Below the pieces are notes generated by a model, which was given only the letters and a program-made list of their open reading frames with translations, ran no database searches and had not been told where the DNA came from. Positions 1 to 7,820 of a stretch of DNA of 64,000 bases are shown here, piece by piece. Every line of letters starts with the position of its first letter. Position 1 is the first letter of the stretch. The position numbers were made by a program, and so were the translations under genes. The stretch comes from UTCHB3 sp964625575 (GTDB lineage Bacteria > Bacteroidota > Ignavibacteria > Ignavibacteriales > Ignavibacteriaceae), in contig CAZVBQ010000006.1 of NCBI GenBank assembly GCA_964625575.1, positions 1 to 64,000 on the forward strand, given 5' to 3'.

Positions 1-362
1 TGATGAGATCGATCTCTTTCCGGGATCTTCAGAACTTCAGTGAGAAGCACCTGAAAATGATCTTCATGACAATCCTCGCGGGCAATGCCGCTTATTTCGT
101 TACCAGCGAACTGGAAACAGGTAAAGGTTATGCCGACATCTTCCTGAAGAAAACAAAGGTCAACACCGGCAGGTGGGATCACCTTATAGAACTGAAATAT
201 ATGAAGGCCAGTGATACTCGCTCACTTGAGGAAGTCATAGCCCAAGGGAAAGAGCAGGTAACCAAATACCGCGACACCCTCCCCCAAGAAGACCGTGAGA
301 ACCTGAAAACGTGGCTGTTGATATTTAGGGCGAAAGAAGAATTGAAAATGTATGAAGTATGA
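1..362 (+). CDS. C-terminal part of a PD-(D/E)XK nuclease-domain protein (truncated by window edge)
   Basis: The reading frame is open from the left edge. The first ATG (position 3) is probably internal, so this is the last ~119 residues of a longer protein. It holds the core of a PD-(D/E)XK fold: GYADIFL supplies the Asp and LIELKYMK the E-x-K, followed by a helix rich in E, Q and K (EEVIAQGKEQVTKY). This arrangement matches the C-terminal nuclease domain (PDDEXK_9/DUF1703) usually joined to an N-terminal AAA-ATPase-like domain. Such proteins are numerous in Bacteroidetes and have no settled role; some are thought to be mobile or toxin-like. The ATPase half would lie to the left and cannot be checked. 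The family call rests on motif pattern alone. Confidence 0.7.
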   Translation, partial: MRSISFRDLQNFSEKHLKMIFMTILAGNAAYFVTSELETGKGYADIFLKKTKVNTGRWDHLIELKYMKASDTRSLEEVIAQGKEQVTKYRDTLPQEDRENLKTWLLIFRAKEELKMYEV

Positions 363-375
363 TGTTTGAAGTATG

Positions 376-392
376 ATCCGCCTTCGGCGGAT
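376..392. repeat. Short GC hairpin TCCGCC-TTC-GGCGGA
   Basis: A perfect 7-bp inverted repeat (ATCCGCC / GGCGGAT) with a 3-base loop sits just after the nuclease stop codon. A near copy with loop TTT lies at 7758-7772, just after the photolyase gene. No T-run follows either, so they look like dispersed REP-like hairpins more than intrinsic terminators. Confidence 0.6.
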
Positions 393-432
393 TGACGGGT
401 GACGGCTGAATTAATTTACTCAGATTTTCGGG

Positions 433-459
433 GCAAGGTGTAACAGCCTTGCTTTTTTT
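433..459 (+). terminator. Intrinsic terminator after the nuclease gene
   Basis: GCAAGG (433-438) pairs with CCTTGC (447-452) around an 8-base loop and is followed directly by seven T residues (453-459). It separates the nuclease fragment from the regulator gene downstream. Confidence 0.8.
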
Positions 460-595
460 GTTGCGCGATAAAAGTGATACTCCGGCTCATTTCAACTCAT
501 TCATTTCATTCATTCACAGTATAATCACAACAACTACGCATGTGCCGGAGCATCGGGAGAGATTACTTAATCAACACTAATAGAAGTAACTGAAA

Positions 596-618
596 TTGTA
601 ACAAGGCGCGTGTTACAA
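596..618. promoter_or_regulatory. Inverted repeat, candidate operator upstream of the MerR/B12 gene
   Basis: TTGTAACA (596-603) and TGTTACAA (611-618) form a perfect 8-bp inverted repeat with a 7-base spacer. It lies about 25 bp upstream of the candidate -35 box and 80 bp upstream of the regulator start codon. MerR-family B12 regulators often control their own gene, so this is a reasonable autoregulatory site. I did not find the same sequence before the photolyase or carotenoid genes. Confidence 0.5.
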
Positions 619-642
619 AAAGTTCCGGCGCTGTGAGAAAAT

Positions 643-671
643 TTGACAAAAAGTAAACAAAACTTGATTAT
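643..671 (+). promoter_or_regulatory. Candidate sigma-70-type promoter of the MerR/B12 gene
   Basis: TTGACA (643-648) is followed after 17 bases by GATTAT (666-671), matching four of six positions of the classical -10 box. Transcription would begin near 678, leaving a leader of about 20 nt before the ATG at 699. FCB bacteria often use a different -7 consensus, so the assignment is tentative. Confidence 0.45.
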
Positions 672-698
672 CCGTGGATTAAGTTGTATTTTTGAGGG

Positions 699-1619
699 AT
701 GAAAGAAATAATTGATTATCCGATAAATGTAGTGGCGAAGCTCACGGGCCTCACTTCCCACCTTATAAGGGCGTGGGAGAAAAGGTACAAAGCGATTGAG
801 CCGGCACGGACAGCATCAAACCGGCGCGTTTACAGCGAGGAGTCGGTTGAGAAGCTCAAACTGTTAAAGCTTCTCACTTCGAAGGGTTATTCGATAGGAA
901 ATGTTGCCGCGCTTTCGATCTCCCGTCTTCGTGAAATGCTGGGGCAACCCGAGCATCTGCACCACATCCCCACAATGGAGCCGAAACACGAAGGGGATAT
1001 AATTACCAGGTGTCTTAAGGCGATCGAGGAGTATGACTCGGCAAAACTTGAGACCGAGCTCGTCAGGTCTTCACTTCAGTTTACGGTTCCCGAAATGTTC
1101 GACAAGGTTATAACCCCCCTCATGCACCGCTCGGGTGACCTTTGGCGAATGGGTAAAATGCGACCCGCGCACGAACACCTCGCAACCGAAACGGTTAAGA
1201 AATTCCTCAGAGGCATACAATCTTCATTCGCGCCCCACTCCGCCGCGCCTGCAATGGTTATTGCCTCACCTTTGAACCAGTTGCACGATCTCGGCGCGCA
1301 CATGATCACGCTTACGGCCGCCTCCGAAGGGTGGAAAACGGTCTTCCTCGGGAGCAACCTGCCGGCAGAAGATATAGCCGCTGCATCACTCCGGGTTAAC
1401 GCGCGCGCCATTGCGCTCAGCATTGTTTACCCCGACGACGATTCAAATCTCTCCTCAGACATTCAAAAGCTCGGCATCCTCGTGCCGAAAACGATAAAGA
1501 TCATCTTCGGTGGACAGTCGGTTTACGGCTACAAAAAAGAGATCGACGGTATAGGCGGAATTGTAGCCAACAACATGTCGGCACTAAGAAATGTAATGCA
1601 CGGGATAAGGAAGAGGTAG
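699..1619 (+). CDS. MerR-family regulator with cobalamin-binding light-sensor domain (CarH/LitR type)
   Basis: The 306-residue protein has an N-terminal MerR helix-turn-helix (about 7-75), a helical B12-binding bundle (about 100-180) and a Rossmann-type B12 domain (about 185-300). CarH landmarks are visible: Trp149, then Glu159-His160 after the same spacing as the Wx9EH motif, and His196 in HxxG as the likely lower cobalt ligand. Proteins of this class bind adenosylcobalamin in the dark, repress DNA, and release it on photolysis, inducing carotenoid and photolyase genes. In Thermus CarH a His follows the Trp and becomes a ligand after illumination; here that residue is Arg150, so photochemistry may differ. 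A photolyase lies 4.8 kb downstream and a carotenoid operon 13 kb downstream. Calling those its targets is inference. Confidence 0.85.
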   Translation: MKEIIDYPINVVAKLTGLTSHLIRAWEKRYKAIEPARTASNRRVYSEESVEKLKLLKLLTSKGYSIGNVAALSISRLREMLGQPEHLHHIPTMEPKHEGDIITRCLKAIEEYDSAKLETELVRSSLQFTVPEMFDKVITPLMHRSGDLWRMGKMRPAHEHLATETVKKFLRGIQSSFAPHSAAPAMVIASPLNQLHDLGAHMITLTAASEGWKTVFLGSNLPAEDIAAASLRVNARAIALSIVYPDDDSNLSSDIQKLGILVPKTIKIIFGGQSVYGYKKEIDGIGGIVANNMSALRNVMHGIRKR

Positions 1620-1621
1620 CC

Positions 1622-4096
1622 TCACACCACCGAATAAGGGTTCATGTCGAAGACGATCCTGATATCGCGGTGTTTGCCCGTTTTCTTCCAGGCTTCGTGG
1701 GCGCGGGTGATGGTGTCGCGGAGGATGGCGGCTGAAGGGTCGGCTTTCCGTGAAGTTTTGATGAGCATCTGGAAGCGGAACTCGTTCTTGAGTTTGGCGA
1801 TAACTGCCGCGGTGGGGGGAAGCACCGTGACGGCGCGGTTGTGGTTGAACATCTCTTTGTAAAGGTCAATGAGTGCGCCGGAGGCTTTCTTGGGGTCTTT
1901 GTCTTTTGTTTCGGCGAGGCAGAGGTTCGCGAACGGCGGATAAAGCCTGAACTCCCTGCTTTGGAGGTCGCGTGAAAAGAAACCGTGATAGTCGCCGTTT
2001 AGTACGAGTTTCAGGAGGGGATGGTTCGAGTCGTAAGTCTGTATCACCACTTCACCCGGCAGAATGCTTCTGCCTGCCCTGCCGCTGACCTGTGTAAGCA
2101 TTTGAAAAGTGCGCTCCTCGGCGCGGAAGTCGGGCATCCAGAGTGATGCTTCAGCGGAGATAACTCCGACGAGCGTTACGCGCGGAAAATCGAGCCCCTT
2201 CGCCACCATCTGTGTCCCAACGAGAATATCTATTTCCCCCTCCCTGAATTTGTTGAGGGTTTGTCCGAGCTTCCCTTTTTCGGAAATGGTGTCGGAGTCG
2301 ATCCTCTCGATCCGCGCTTCGGGAAAGTAGAACTGCAGTTCATCCTCTACGCGCTCGGTACCCGTCCCGAAAAGTTTCACATTCCGTGATCCGCACCGCG
2401 AGCAAGCCTTTGGCATCGGCTTCGTCAGGTTGCAGTAGTGGCATTTCATGTTGTTGGATTTAATATGGTAGATCATACCGACGGAGCAATTATCGCATTT
2501 CTCCATGTGTCCGCATTCGACACAAAAGACCTGGGTTGCGAATCCGCGCCTGTTCTGCAGCAGGATCACCCCTTCCCCCTTCTTGATCCGCTCGTCGATC
2601 TTAGTCAGCAGCGGTTTCGCGAAGACATTCTCCATCTCCCCTTTTTTCTTCATTTCGGTGGTGTTTATCAGGGTGATCGAGGGAAGTGTAGCGCCATCGA
2701 CCCGTTCGGGGAGCTCGAGCAGGGTGTATTTACCGTTTCGGGCGTTGTGCATCGACTCAATCGAGGGGGTGGCCGAGCCCATTACCACGGGGCAGTTCAT
2801 CTCTTTCGCCAGAACCACCGCGGCATCGCGCGCGTGGTATTTAGGGGGTATCTCCTCCTGTTTATATGAGGCGTCATGTTCCTCGTCGATAATAACGAGT
2901 CCGATTGATCTCATCGGAGCAAAGAGGGCAGAGCGGGCACCCGTAACCACCTTGCAGGCGCCCGAAGCGATGCGCATCCATGCATCGTGCCGCTCACCGG
3001 GTGAAACGCGACTGTGAATAACGGCAACCTTCTCACCAAAATTCTGAACCAGCCGGGCCGTCATTTGGGGTGTGAGTGATATCTCCGGCACAAGAAGGAG
3101 GGCGCTTTCACCCTTCTTAAGGGCTTTCTTGATAAGCTCGATATAAACCTGTGTCTTGCCGCTTCCTGTAACGCCGTGAAGAAGGAACGGTTTGAACGAC
3201 CTCTGTTCTATGTGGGGAGTTACAGCCTCAATAACACCGATCTGCGCTTCGGACAGTTGAATATCCTTCACTTCCTCAGCGTAGGCTTCGTGATAGACCC
3301 GTTCCACTACCTTTTCGTAAATCTCAACGAGGCCTTTATCCACCAATCCATTAATTGAAGAGCCGGAACCGGAAACCACTTTTAGCAGTTTTGCCGCGGG
3401 AGCCTCCCTGGTGCGAAAAGAGGCGAGTTTGAGGAGGATCGTAACCTGTTTGGGAGATCTTCTCTCGATCTCGGGAATGGCGGAGTAGATTTCTTCGAGG
3501 GGTTTCGCGAGTTTAACGAACCTCTCCGTTTTTGTGCTGACGCGCGGACGGCTGAGTCCATCGCCGATGGTAAGCGCCCCTTCCTGCTCCATCTTTTTAA
3601 GAGTGGTCAGGATGCTCTTCACACCCGTGAGGTTCTGAAGTTGTTTAAGGGAATATTTATCCTTTTGGAGGAAGAGTTCGAGCACTTTATGGCGCGTGGT
3701 GTTCCTCCCTTTTTCGAGGGGGAGGAAGCGTTCGATTGTTTCACGGTCGGAATAAACCGTTTTCTCTGATTGAACAGATGTACCGTAGGGATCGGTAAGC
3801 TTCAGTGCCTCGCCGAGCGAGCTCATGTAATAACTTGAGAGCCACTTGAAGAATTTCAACTTTTTTTCATCGAACACAGGGTGTTTATCGATAATCTTAA
3901 TTATCCTCTTCACCTTGATCAGGTCTTCGAACGGGGGAGTATCTGTTAGTTCAACAATGAACCCGGTGAGCATCCTCTGTCCGAACGGTGCCACCGCCCT
4001 TTTCCCAACCGCCACCACATCATAAAGATCGACCGGCACCGCGTAAGTGAACAGTTGATCCATCGGAAGGGGAAAGGCGAGTTGGAGGAATCTCAT
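1622..4096 (-). CDS. priA: Primosomal protein N' (replication restart helicase PriA)
   Basis: The 824-residue length suits PriA. A poorly conserved N-terminal DNA-binding region comes first. Helicase motif I (GVTGSGKT, near residue 310), the DEEH box (IIDEEHDASYKQEE) and a C-terminal helicase lobe with GTQMVAKGLDFPRV follow. Between the lobes are four Cys pairs (CVEC, CDNC, CHYC, CSRC) that bind two zinc ions in known PriA. The protein reloads the replicative helicase at stalled or recombined forks. It is convergent with the MerR gene, with only two bases between the stop codons, and nothing looks damaged. Confidence 0.97.
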   Translation of the reverse strand: MRFLQLAFPLPMDQLFTYAVPVDLYDVVAVGKRAVAPFGQRMLTGFIVELTDTPPFEDLIKVKRIIKIIDKHPVFDEKKLKFFKWLSSYYMSSLGEALKLTDPYGTSVQSEKTVYSDRETIERFLPLEKGRNTTRHKVLELFLQKDKYSLKQLQNLTGVKSILTTLKKMEQEGALTIGDGLSRPRVSTKTERFVKLAKPLEEIYSAIPEIERRSPKQVTILLKLASFRTREAPAAKLLKVVSGSGSSINGLVDKGLVEIYEKVVERVYHEAYAEEVKDIQLSEAQIGVIEAVTPHIEQRSFKPFLLHGVTGSGKTQVYIELIKKALKKGESALLLVPEISLTPQMTARLVQNFGEKVAVIHSRVSPGERHDAWMRIASGACKVVTGARSALFAPMRSIGLVIIDEEHDASYKQEEIPPKYHARDAAVVLAKEMNCPVVMGSATPSIESMHNARNGKYTLLELPERVDGATLPSITLINTTEMKKKGEMENVFAKPLLTKIDERIKKGEGVILLQNRRGFATQVFCVECGHMEKCDNCSVGMIYHIKSNNMKCHYCNLTKPMPKACSRCGSRNVKLFGTGTERVEDELQFYFPEARIERIDSDTISEKGKLGQTLNKFREGEIDILVGTQMVAKGLDFPRVTLVGVISAEASLWMPDFRAEERTFQMLTQVSGRAGRSILPGEVVIQTYDSNHPLLKLVLNGDYHGFFSRDLQSREFRLYPPFANLCLAETKDKDPKKASGALIDLYKEMFNHNRAVTVLPPTAAVIAKLKNEFRFQMLIKTSRKADPSAAILRDTITRAHEAWKKTGKHRDIRIVFDMNPYSVV

Positions 4097-4424
4097 GGTG
4101 GAGTTATGAGTTATGAGTTATGAGCGATGAGTGATAAACCAGGAGATATGAGCGATGAGCGATGAGTTATGAGTGATACTCGAAGGTTAGAATTAACCAC
4201 GAAGGCACAAAGGCACAAAGAAAATAATTCTATACTTCGTGTCTTTGTGTCTTCGTGGTTAACAGAAGCTAATAAATGCCCCGAAACGCAAATAAAACAG
4301 CACAACTGAACGAGCAACAACTCATCACTCATAACTCATCGCTCATAACTGACTGCGTAGAACCAAAAACGGGCAACGCGTAACGGGCAACAAATACTCA
4401 TCACTCATAACTCATCGCTCATAG
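4097..4424. repeat. Nested inverted-repeat intergenic block between priA and the lipoprotein gene
   Basis: No credible gene lies here. The centre is an imperfect inverted repeat with 28-base arms (4193-4220 and 4235-4262; ACCACGAAGGCACAAAGGC against CTTTGTGTCTTCGTGGT), most mismatches being of the G-U type that still pair in RNA. Outside it, runs of GAGTTATGAG/GCGATGAG units (about 4103-4176) face reversed units CTCATCACTCATAACTC (about 4317-4424), so the whole block can fold as one large cruciform. A 73-codon frame across it codes for low-complexity nonsense and is not called. Confidence 0.75.
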
Positions 4425-4973
4425 CTATTTAACCTTTTCTTTGAAAAACGGCACCAGATCCCTCTTGTTCTGGGGTTTTTTGCTGATGAGTTCGAACTCG
4501 AGTTTTTTAGCTTCCTTGGGCCAGATGATCCGGTTGTACTCTTTTTTCTTGATCAGGGTGCCGTTGGTGGCGCCGATCGAGTCTTTGTTCATGTTGGTGT
4601 AATAGTAGTATTCGCCGTCGAACTGGATGGCTTCAACATTACGGATCGAGTTGAATGAGAAATCGACCCTGCCGGTGAGTTTTTTCTTCTCAACATCAAG
4701 GTTAGTGGCGAGCACTTTTCTTCCCGTTTCTGCCATGTAGCCGAGGAACTCATCCCTCTGGAAGTAGATATCCCACAGAATGGTGGTGTCCTGGTCGAGT
4801 TCTTTCTTTCCCGTGGCGTCGGAGTAGATACCTTCGGCAAAGAGAACAGCGGTACCTGAAGTGTCGGATTTGTCGCTTATTGTAATTTCATATCTCATCT
4901 TTTCAACCAGCAGGCACCCCTGGGTTGTGAGGGCCGCGGCTAATATCGCCATAAATAACAGTGTCTTTTTCAT
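4425..4973 (-). CDS. Putative lipoprotein, unknown function
   Basis: About 182 residues. The frame opens further upstream at a TTG, but the ATG at 4973 is chosen because GGAG stands six bases before it and the product then starts with a clean export signal (MKKTLLFMAILAAALTTQGC). The Cys could be lipidated, although TTQGC is a loose lipobox. The mature part is rich in charged residues and beta-type stretches, with a Tyr-rich run (EYYYYTN) near the middle. I recognise no family. The stop codon of lysA is 34 bases upstream on the same strand, so the two genes are probably co-transcribed. There is no sign of decay. Confidence 0.7.
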   Translation of the reverse strand: MKKTLLFMAILAAALTTQGCLLVEKMRYEITISDKSDTSGTAVLFAEGIYSDATGKKELDQDTTILWDIYFQRDEFLGYMAETGRKVLATNLDVEKKKLTGRVDFSFNSIRNVEAIQFDGEYYYYTNMNKDSIGATNGTLIKKKEYNRIIWPKEAKKLEFELISKKPQNKRDLVPFFKEKVK

Positions 4974-5006
4974 GATTCTCCGTAATATTTGAATTGTGAT
5001 CAGCAA

Positions 5007-6299
5007 TTAATCGTTTTTTTGTACTTCAACCAAGTCATCAATTATCCTCTCATCATGGAGGAGGTAGTCGTAACTTTCCCGGCTGCGGGTTACATGCCAG
5101 GCATTTCCGTCAACTATTATTTCGGGCGGTTTGCGGCGGACATTGTAGTTTGACGACATCACCGAAGCGTACGCGCCTGCCGACATTATCGCCATCAGGT
5201 CGCCGGATTTAGCTTCCTGAAGCTCCCTTCCGCGAGCGAGGTAGTCGCTCGACTCGCAAACGGGACCCACGACATCGTAATTCACCGTGTCACGGTCGTT
5301 ATGTATGGTCACCGGCAACATTCCGTGGTAGCTTTGGTAAAGGATGGGGCGCATTATCTCGGTCATTGAAGCGTCGAGGAGGAGGATGTTCTTTATTCCG
5401 CTCTCCTTGGTGTAGAGAACGCGACTGATTATCGCCCCGCAGTTCGCGGAAATGAACCTGCCCGGCTCGAAGAATATCTCGCATCCAAATTCTTTAAGAA
5501 GTGGCGCCGCCTGTTTGCCGAACTCTTTGATCTTGAAAACATCGCCACCGTGGTAGGGTGAGCCGAAGCCGCCGCCGAGATCGATATGCTTCAGTTTAAT
5601 TCCGCTATCGGCAAGTTTGCTCAGGAAAGTGTGAAGCTTCATCAGCGTGACAAAATAGGGATCGAAAGAAAGGATCTGTGAGCCGAGGTGGACATCTATA
5701 CCTGTGAACTCGATATTCGGGTAATTCTTGTGACTCAGGTACAACTCCATCGCCGGACCGGGATCGATGCCGAACTTAACGCCGCTTTTAGCGGTGGAAA
5801 TGTTCGGGTGCGTCTGCACCACGATATCGGGATTAACGCGGAGGGCAACACGGGCAACTTTGCCGTACTCGCCGGCAATCCGGTTGATCTGCTCCACTTC
5901 ATCGCGTGATTCAGCCTTTATCATCAGCACTTCATTCTCGACCGCGAGGCGGATCTCAACCTCCGTTTTGGCGACGCCGGTCATTATCATGCGGCTTGGG
6001 TGTGCACCTGCTTTTATGGCGCGGAAGAACTCGCCACCCGAGTTTACATCGAGGCCGAAACCTTCGTTGTAGATTATCCGGATCACATTGAGGTTAGAGT
6101 TCGCTTTAACCGCGAAGAACACCTTGTGGGGTACTCCTTCGAACGCGGCGGTGAACTCGCGACACCTCTTTATTATCGAGGCTTTGCTATAGATGTACGC
6201 GGGCGTGTCTTCGGCTGAAATTATTTCTTCAACGGGAGTGTTTTCACAGTAGAGTTTGTTATTTTGGTAGTGCCAAAAGTTATCTTCAAAGTGTTGCAT
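5007..6299 (-). CDS. lysA: Diaminopimelate decarboxylase
   Basis: The 430-residue fold-III PLP enzyme catalyses the last step of lysine synthesis, meso-diaminopimelate to L-lysine plus CO2. The N-terminal barrel carries the PLP lysine in FFAVKANSN (near residue 63), the HLGSQI strand, GGGFGSPYHGG, and EPGRFI for phosphate binding. The C-terminal domain has GPVCESSDYLARGR, whose Cys-Glu contacts substrate from the partner subunit, and the late GAYASVMSSNYN element. Length and motif order are normal. The ATG at 6299 has no strong ribosome site. The lipoprotein gene follows closely on the same strand. Confidence 0.96.
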   Translation of the reverse strand: MQHFEDNFWHYQNNKLYCENTPVEEIISAEDTPAYIYSKASIIKRCREFTAAFEGVPHKVFFAVKANSNLNVIRIIYNEGFGLDVNSGGEFFRAIKAGAHPSRMIMTGVAKTEVEIRLAVENEVLMIKAESRDEVEQINRIAGEYGKVARVALRVNPDIVVQTHPNISTAKSGVKFGIDPGPAMELYLSHKNYPNIEFTGIDVHLGSQILSFDPYFVTLMKLHTFLSKLADSGIKLKHIDLGGGFGSPYHGGDVFKIKEFGKQAAPLLKEFGCEIFFEPGRFISANCGAIISRVLYTKESGIKNILLLDASMTEIMRPILYQSYHGMLPVTIHNDRDTVNYDVVGPVCESSDYLARGRELQEAKSGDLMAIMSAGAYASVMSSNYNVRRKPPEIIVDGNAWHVTRSRESYDYLLHDERIIDDLVEVQKND

Positions 6300-6382
6300 T
6301 TTAGGGGAATTTTATGAAAGATGAAATCAAATTTACAGAAAATAGTTAAGACAGCGGAACCGGCAGGTTCACGGAGATCAGA

Positions 6383-7750
6383 ATGCACAGACAGATAGTG
6401 GTGGATCCACGAAGGGTGAGACTTCTTCAGGAGGGGGCTAACAGGAACGGGGTGGTGGTTTATTGGATGAGTCGCGACCAGAGAGCCGACGATAACTGGG
6501 CTCTGCTTCACGCACTGCAAATCGCGAACAAGCGGCAGCAACCCCTTATGGTTGTCTTCACGCTTGTACCCACATTCCTCGAGGCCACTGAAAGGCAATA
6601 CAGTTTCATGCTGAAGGGGCTGCATGAAACCGAGCAGAAATTAAGAGCCTACCTGATACCTTTTGCCATGCTGTTGGGTGAACCGGCAGCGACACTTCCG
6701 CAATTTTTAAAGGAAGTGAAGGCTTCGGTGCTCGTCTCCGATTTCGATCCGCTGAAGATCAAGCGGATCTGGAAGCGGGATGTGGCGAAGGAGCTGACGA
6801 TTCCGTTTTATGAGGTTGACGCGCATAATGTGGTGCCCGCGCTGCATGTGACCAACAAGGAAGAGTTTGGCGCGTACACTATCCGCCCGAAGATACATAA
6901 GCTTTTACTTGAATTTCTGACCGATTTCCCGAATCTTGAAGAGCCGGTTGTGAAGGAACACTACACTCAGCGGGTCGACTGGGAGGCTGTGTACGCTTCG
7001 CTGACGATCAACTGTGAGGTTAAAGAGGTTGCGGCCTTCAAGCCCGGCTCTGCCGCGGCTGACAGGGTTATGCAGAACTTCCTCATGAAAAAGATCGACC
7101 ATTACAACGATCTCCGGAATGATCCCACGCGGGAGTTTCAGTCGGATCTTTCGCCTTATTTACATTTTGGACAGATCTCCGCTCAGCGTGTAGCGCATGA
7201 GGCTTTCCTCCGGGTAAAAAATGTTGAAGCAAAAGACGCCTTCCTTGAGGAGCTTATAGTCAGGCGTGAACTGGCGGATAATTACTGCTACTTCAATACA
7301 AAATATGATTCTTTCGACGGTCTGAAGGATTGGGCGAAGCTCACCCTGAATCAGCACCGGGATGACCGTCGTGAGTATCTCTATTCACTCGAGCAGTTTG
7401 AGTCAGCCAAAACCCACGAAGACCTCTGGAACGCAGCCCAGCTCGAGATGGTGAAAACAGGAAAAATGCACGGTTACATGAGGATGTACTGGGCGAAGAA
7501 GATACTGGAGTGGTCAGAAAGCCCCGAAGAGGCGATGAGGATCGCCATTTACCTGAACGACAAATACAGCCTGGATGGGCGCGATCCCAACGGCTACACT
7601 GGCGTTGCCTGGTCGATCGGCGGCATCCACGACCGCGCTTGGACCGAAAGGCCCGTCTTCGGTAAGATCCGCTTCATGAACTATAACGGCTGTAAGAGGA
7701 AGTTTGATACGGCGGTCTATATCAGGAAGTGTTTGGGGTATGGGGTTTAG
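6383..7750 (+). CDS. phr: Class II cyclobutane pyrimidine dimer photolyase
   Basis: This 455-residue flavoprotein repairs UV-induced pyrimidine dimers using blue light. Class II is indicated by the N-terminal VVYWMSRDQRADDNWALLHA region, typical of that group and unlike class I, and by the C-terminal FAD/lesion-binding stretch containing TGKMHGYMRMYWAKKILEW, DPNGYTGVAWSIGG and DRAWTERPVFGKIR. The ATG at 6383 gives a short N-terminus in line with bacterial class II enzymes. It is divergent from lysA across 83 bases. B12-MerR regulators control photolyases in several bacteria, which fits the regulator 4.8 kb upstream, but no shared operator was found in its upstream region. Confidence 0.93.
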   Translation: MHRQIVVDPRRVRLLQEGANRNGVVVYWMSRDQRADDNWALLHALQIANKRQQPLMVVFTLVPTFLEATERQYSFMLKGLHETEQKLRAYLIPFAMLLGEPAATLPQFLKEVKASVLVSDFDPLKIKRIWKRDVAKELTIPFYEVDAHNVVPALHVTNKEEFGAYTIRPKIHKLLLEFLTDFPNLEEPVVKEHYTQRVDWEAVYASLTINCEVKEVAAFKPGSAAADRVMQNFLMKKIDHYNDLRNDPTREFQSDLSPYLHFGQISAQRVAHEAFLRVKNVEAKDAFLEELIVRRELADNYCYFNTKYDSFDGLKDWAKLTLNQHRDDRREYLYSLEQFESAKTHEDLWNAAQLEMVKTGKMHGYMRMYWAKKILEWSESPEEAMRIAIYLNDKYSLDGRDPNGYTGVAWSIGGIHDRAWTERPVFGKIRFMNYNGCKRKFDTAVYIRKCLGYGV

Positions 7751-7757
7751 GGTTTGG

Positions 7758-7772
7758 TCCGCCTTTGGCGGA
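7758..7772. repeat. Short GC hairpin TCCGCC-TTT-GGCGGA
   Basis: A perfect 6-bp inverted repeat in the 70-base gap after the photolyase gene. It is a near copy of the hairpin at 376-392 and, like it, follows a stop codon without a T-run. Confidence 0.55.
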
Positions 7773-7820
7773 ATGAAGTAAGAATTTGGAGCCGGAAGGA
7801 TGAAAAATGAGGACTGAAGG

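Noticed and set aside
2438..3017. Overlapping plus-strand frames of 143 and 170 codons inside priA
   Set aside because: They are antisense shadows of a fully conserved helicase gene in a GC-rich stretch.
4111..4332. A 73-codon minus-strand frame between priA and the lipoprotein gene
   Set aside because: It runs through the inverted-repeat block and gives a low-complexity Ser/Leu/Cys product with no ribosome site.
6221..6625. A 134-codon minus-strand frame over the lysA-photolyase gap
   Set aside because: It overlaps the well-supported start of the photolyase gene and has no recognisable product.
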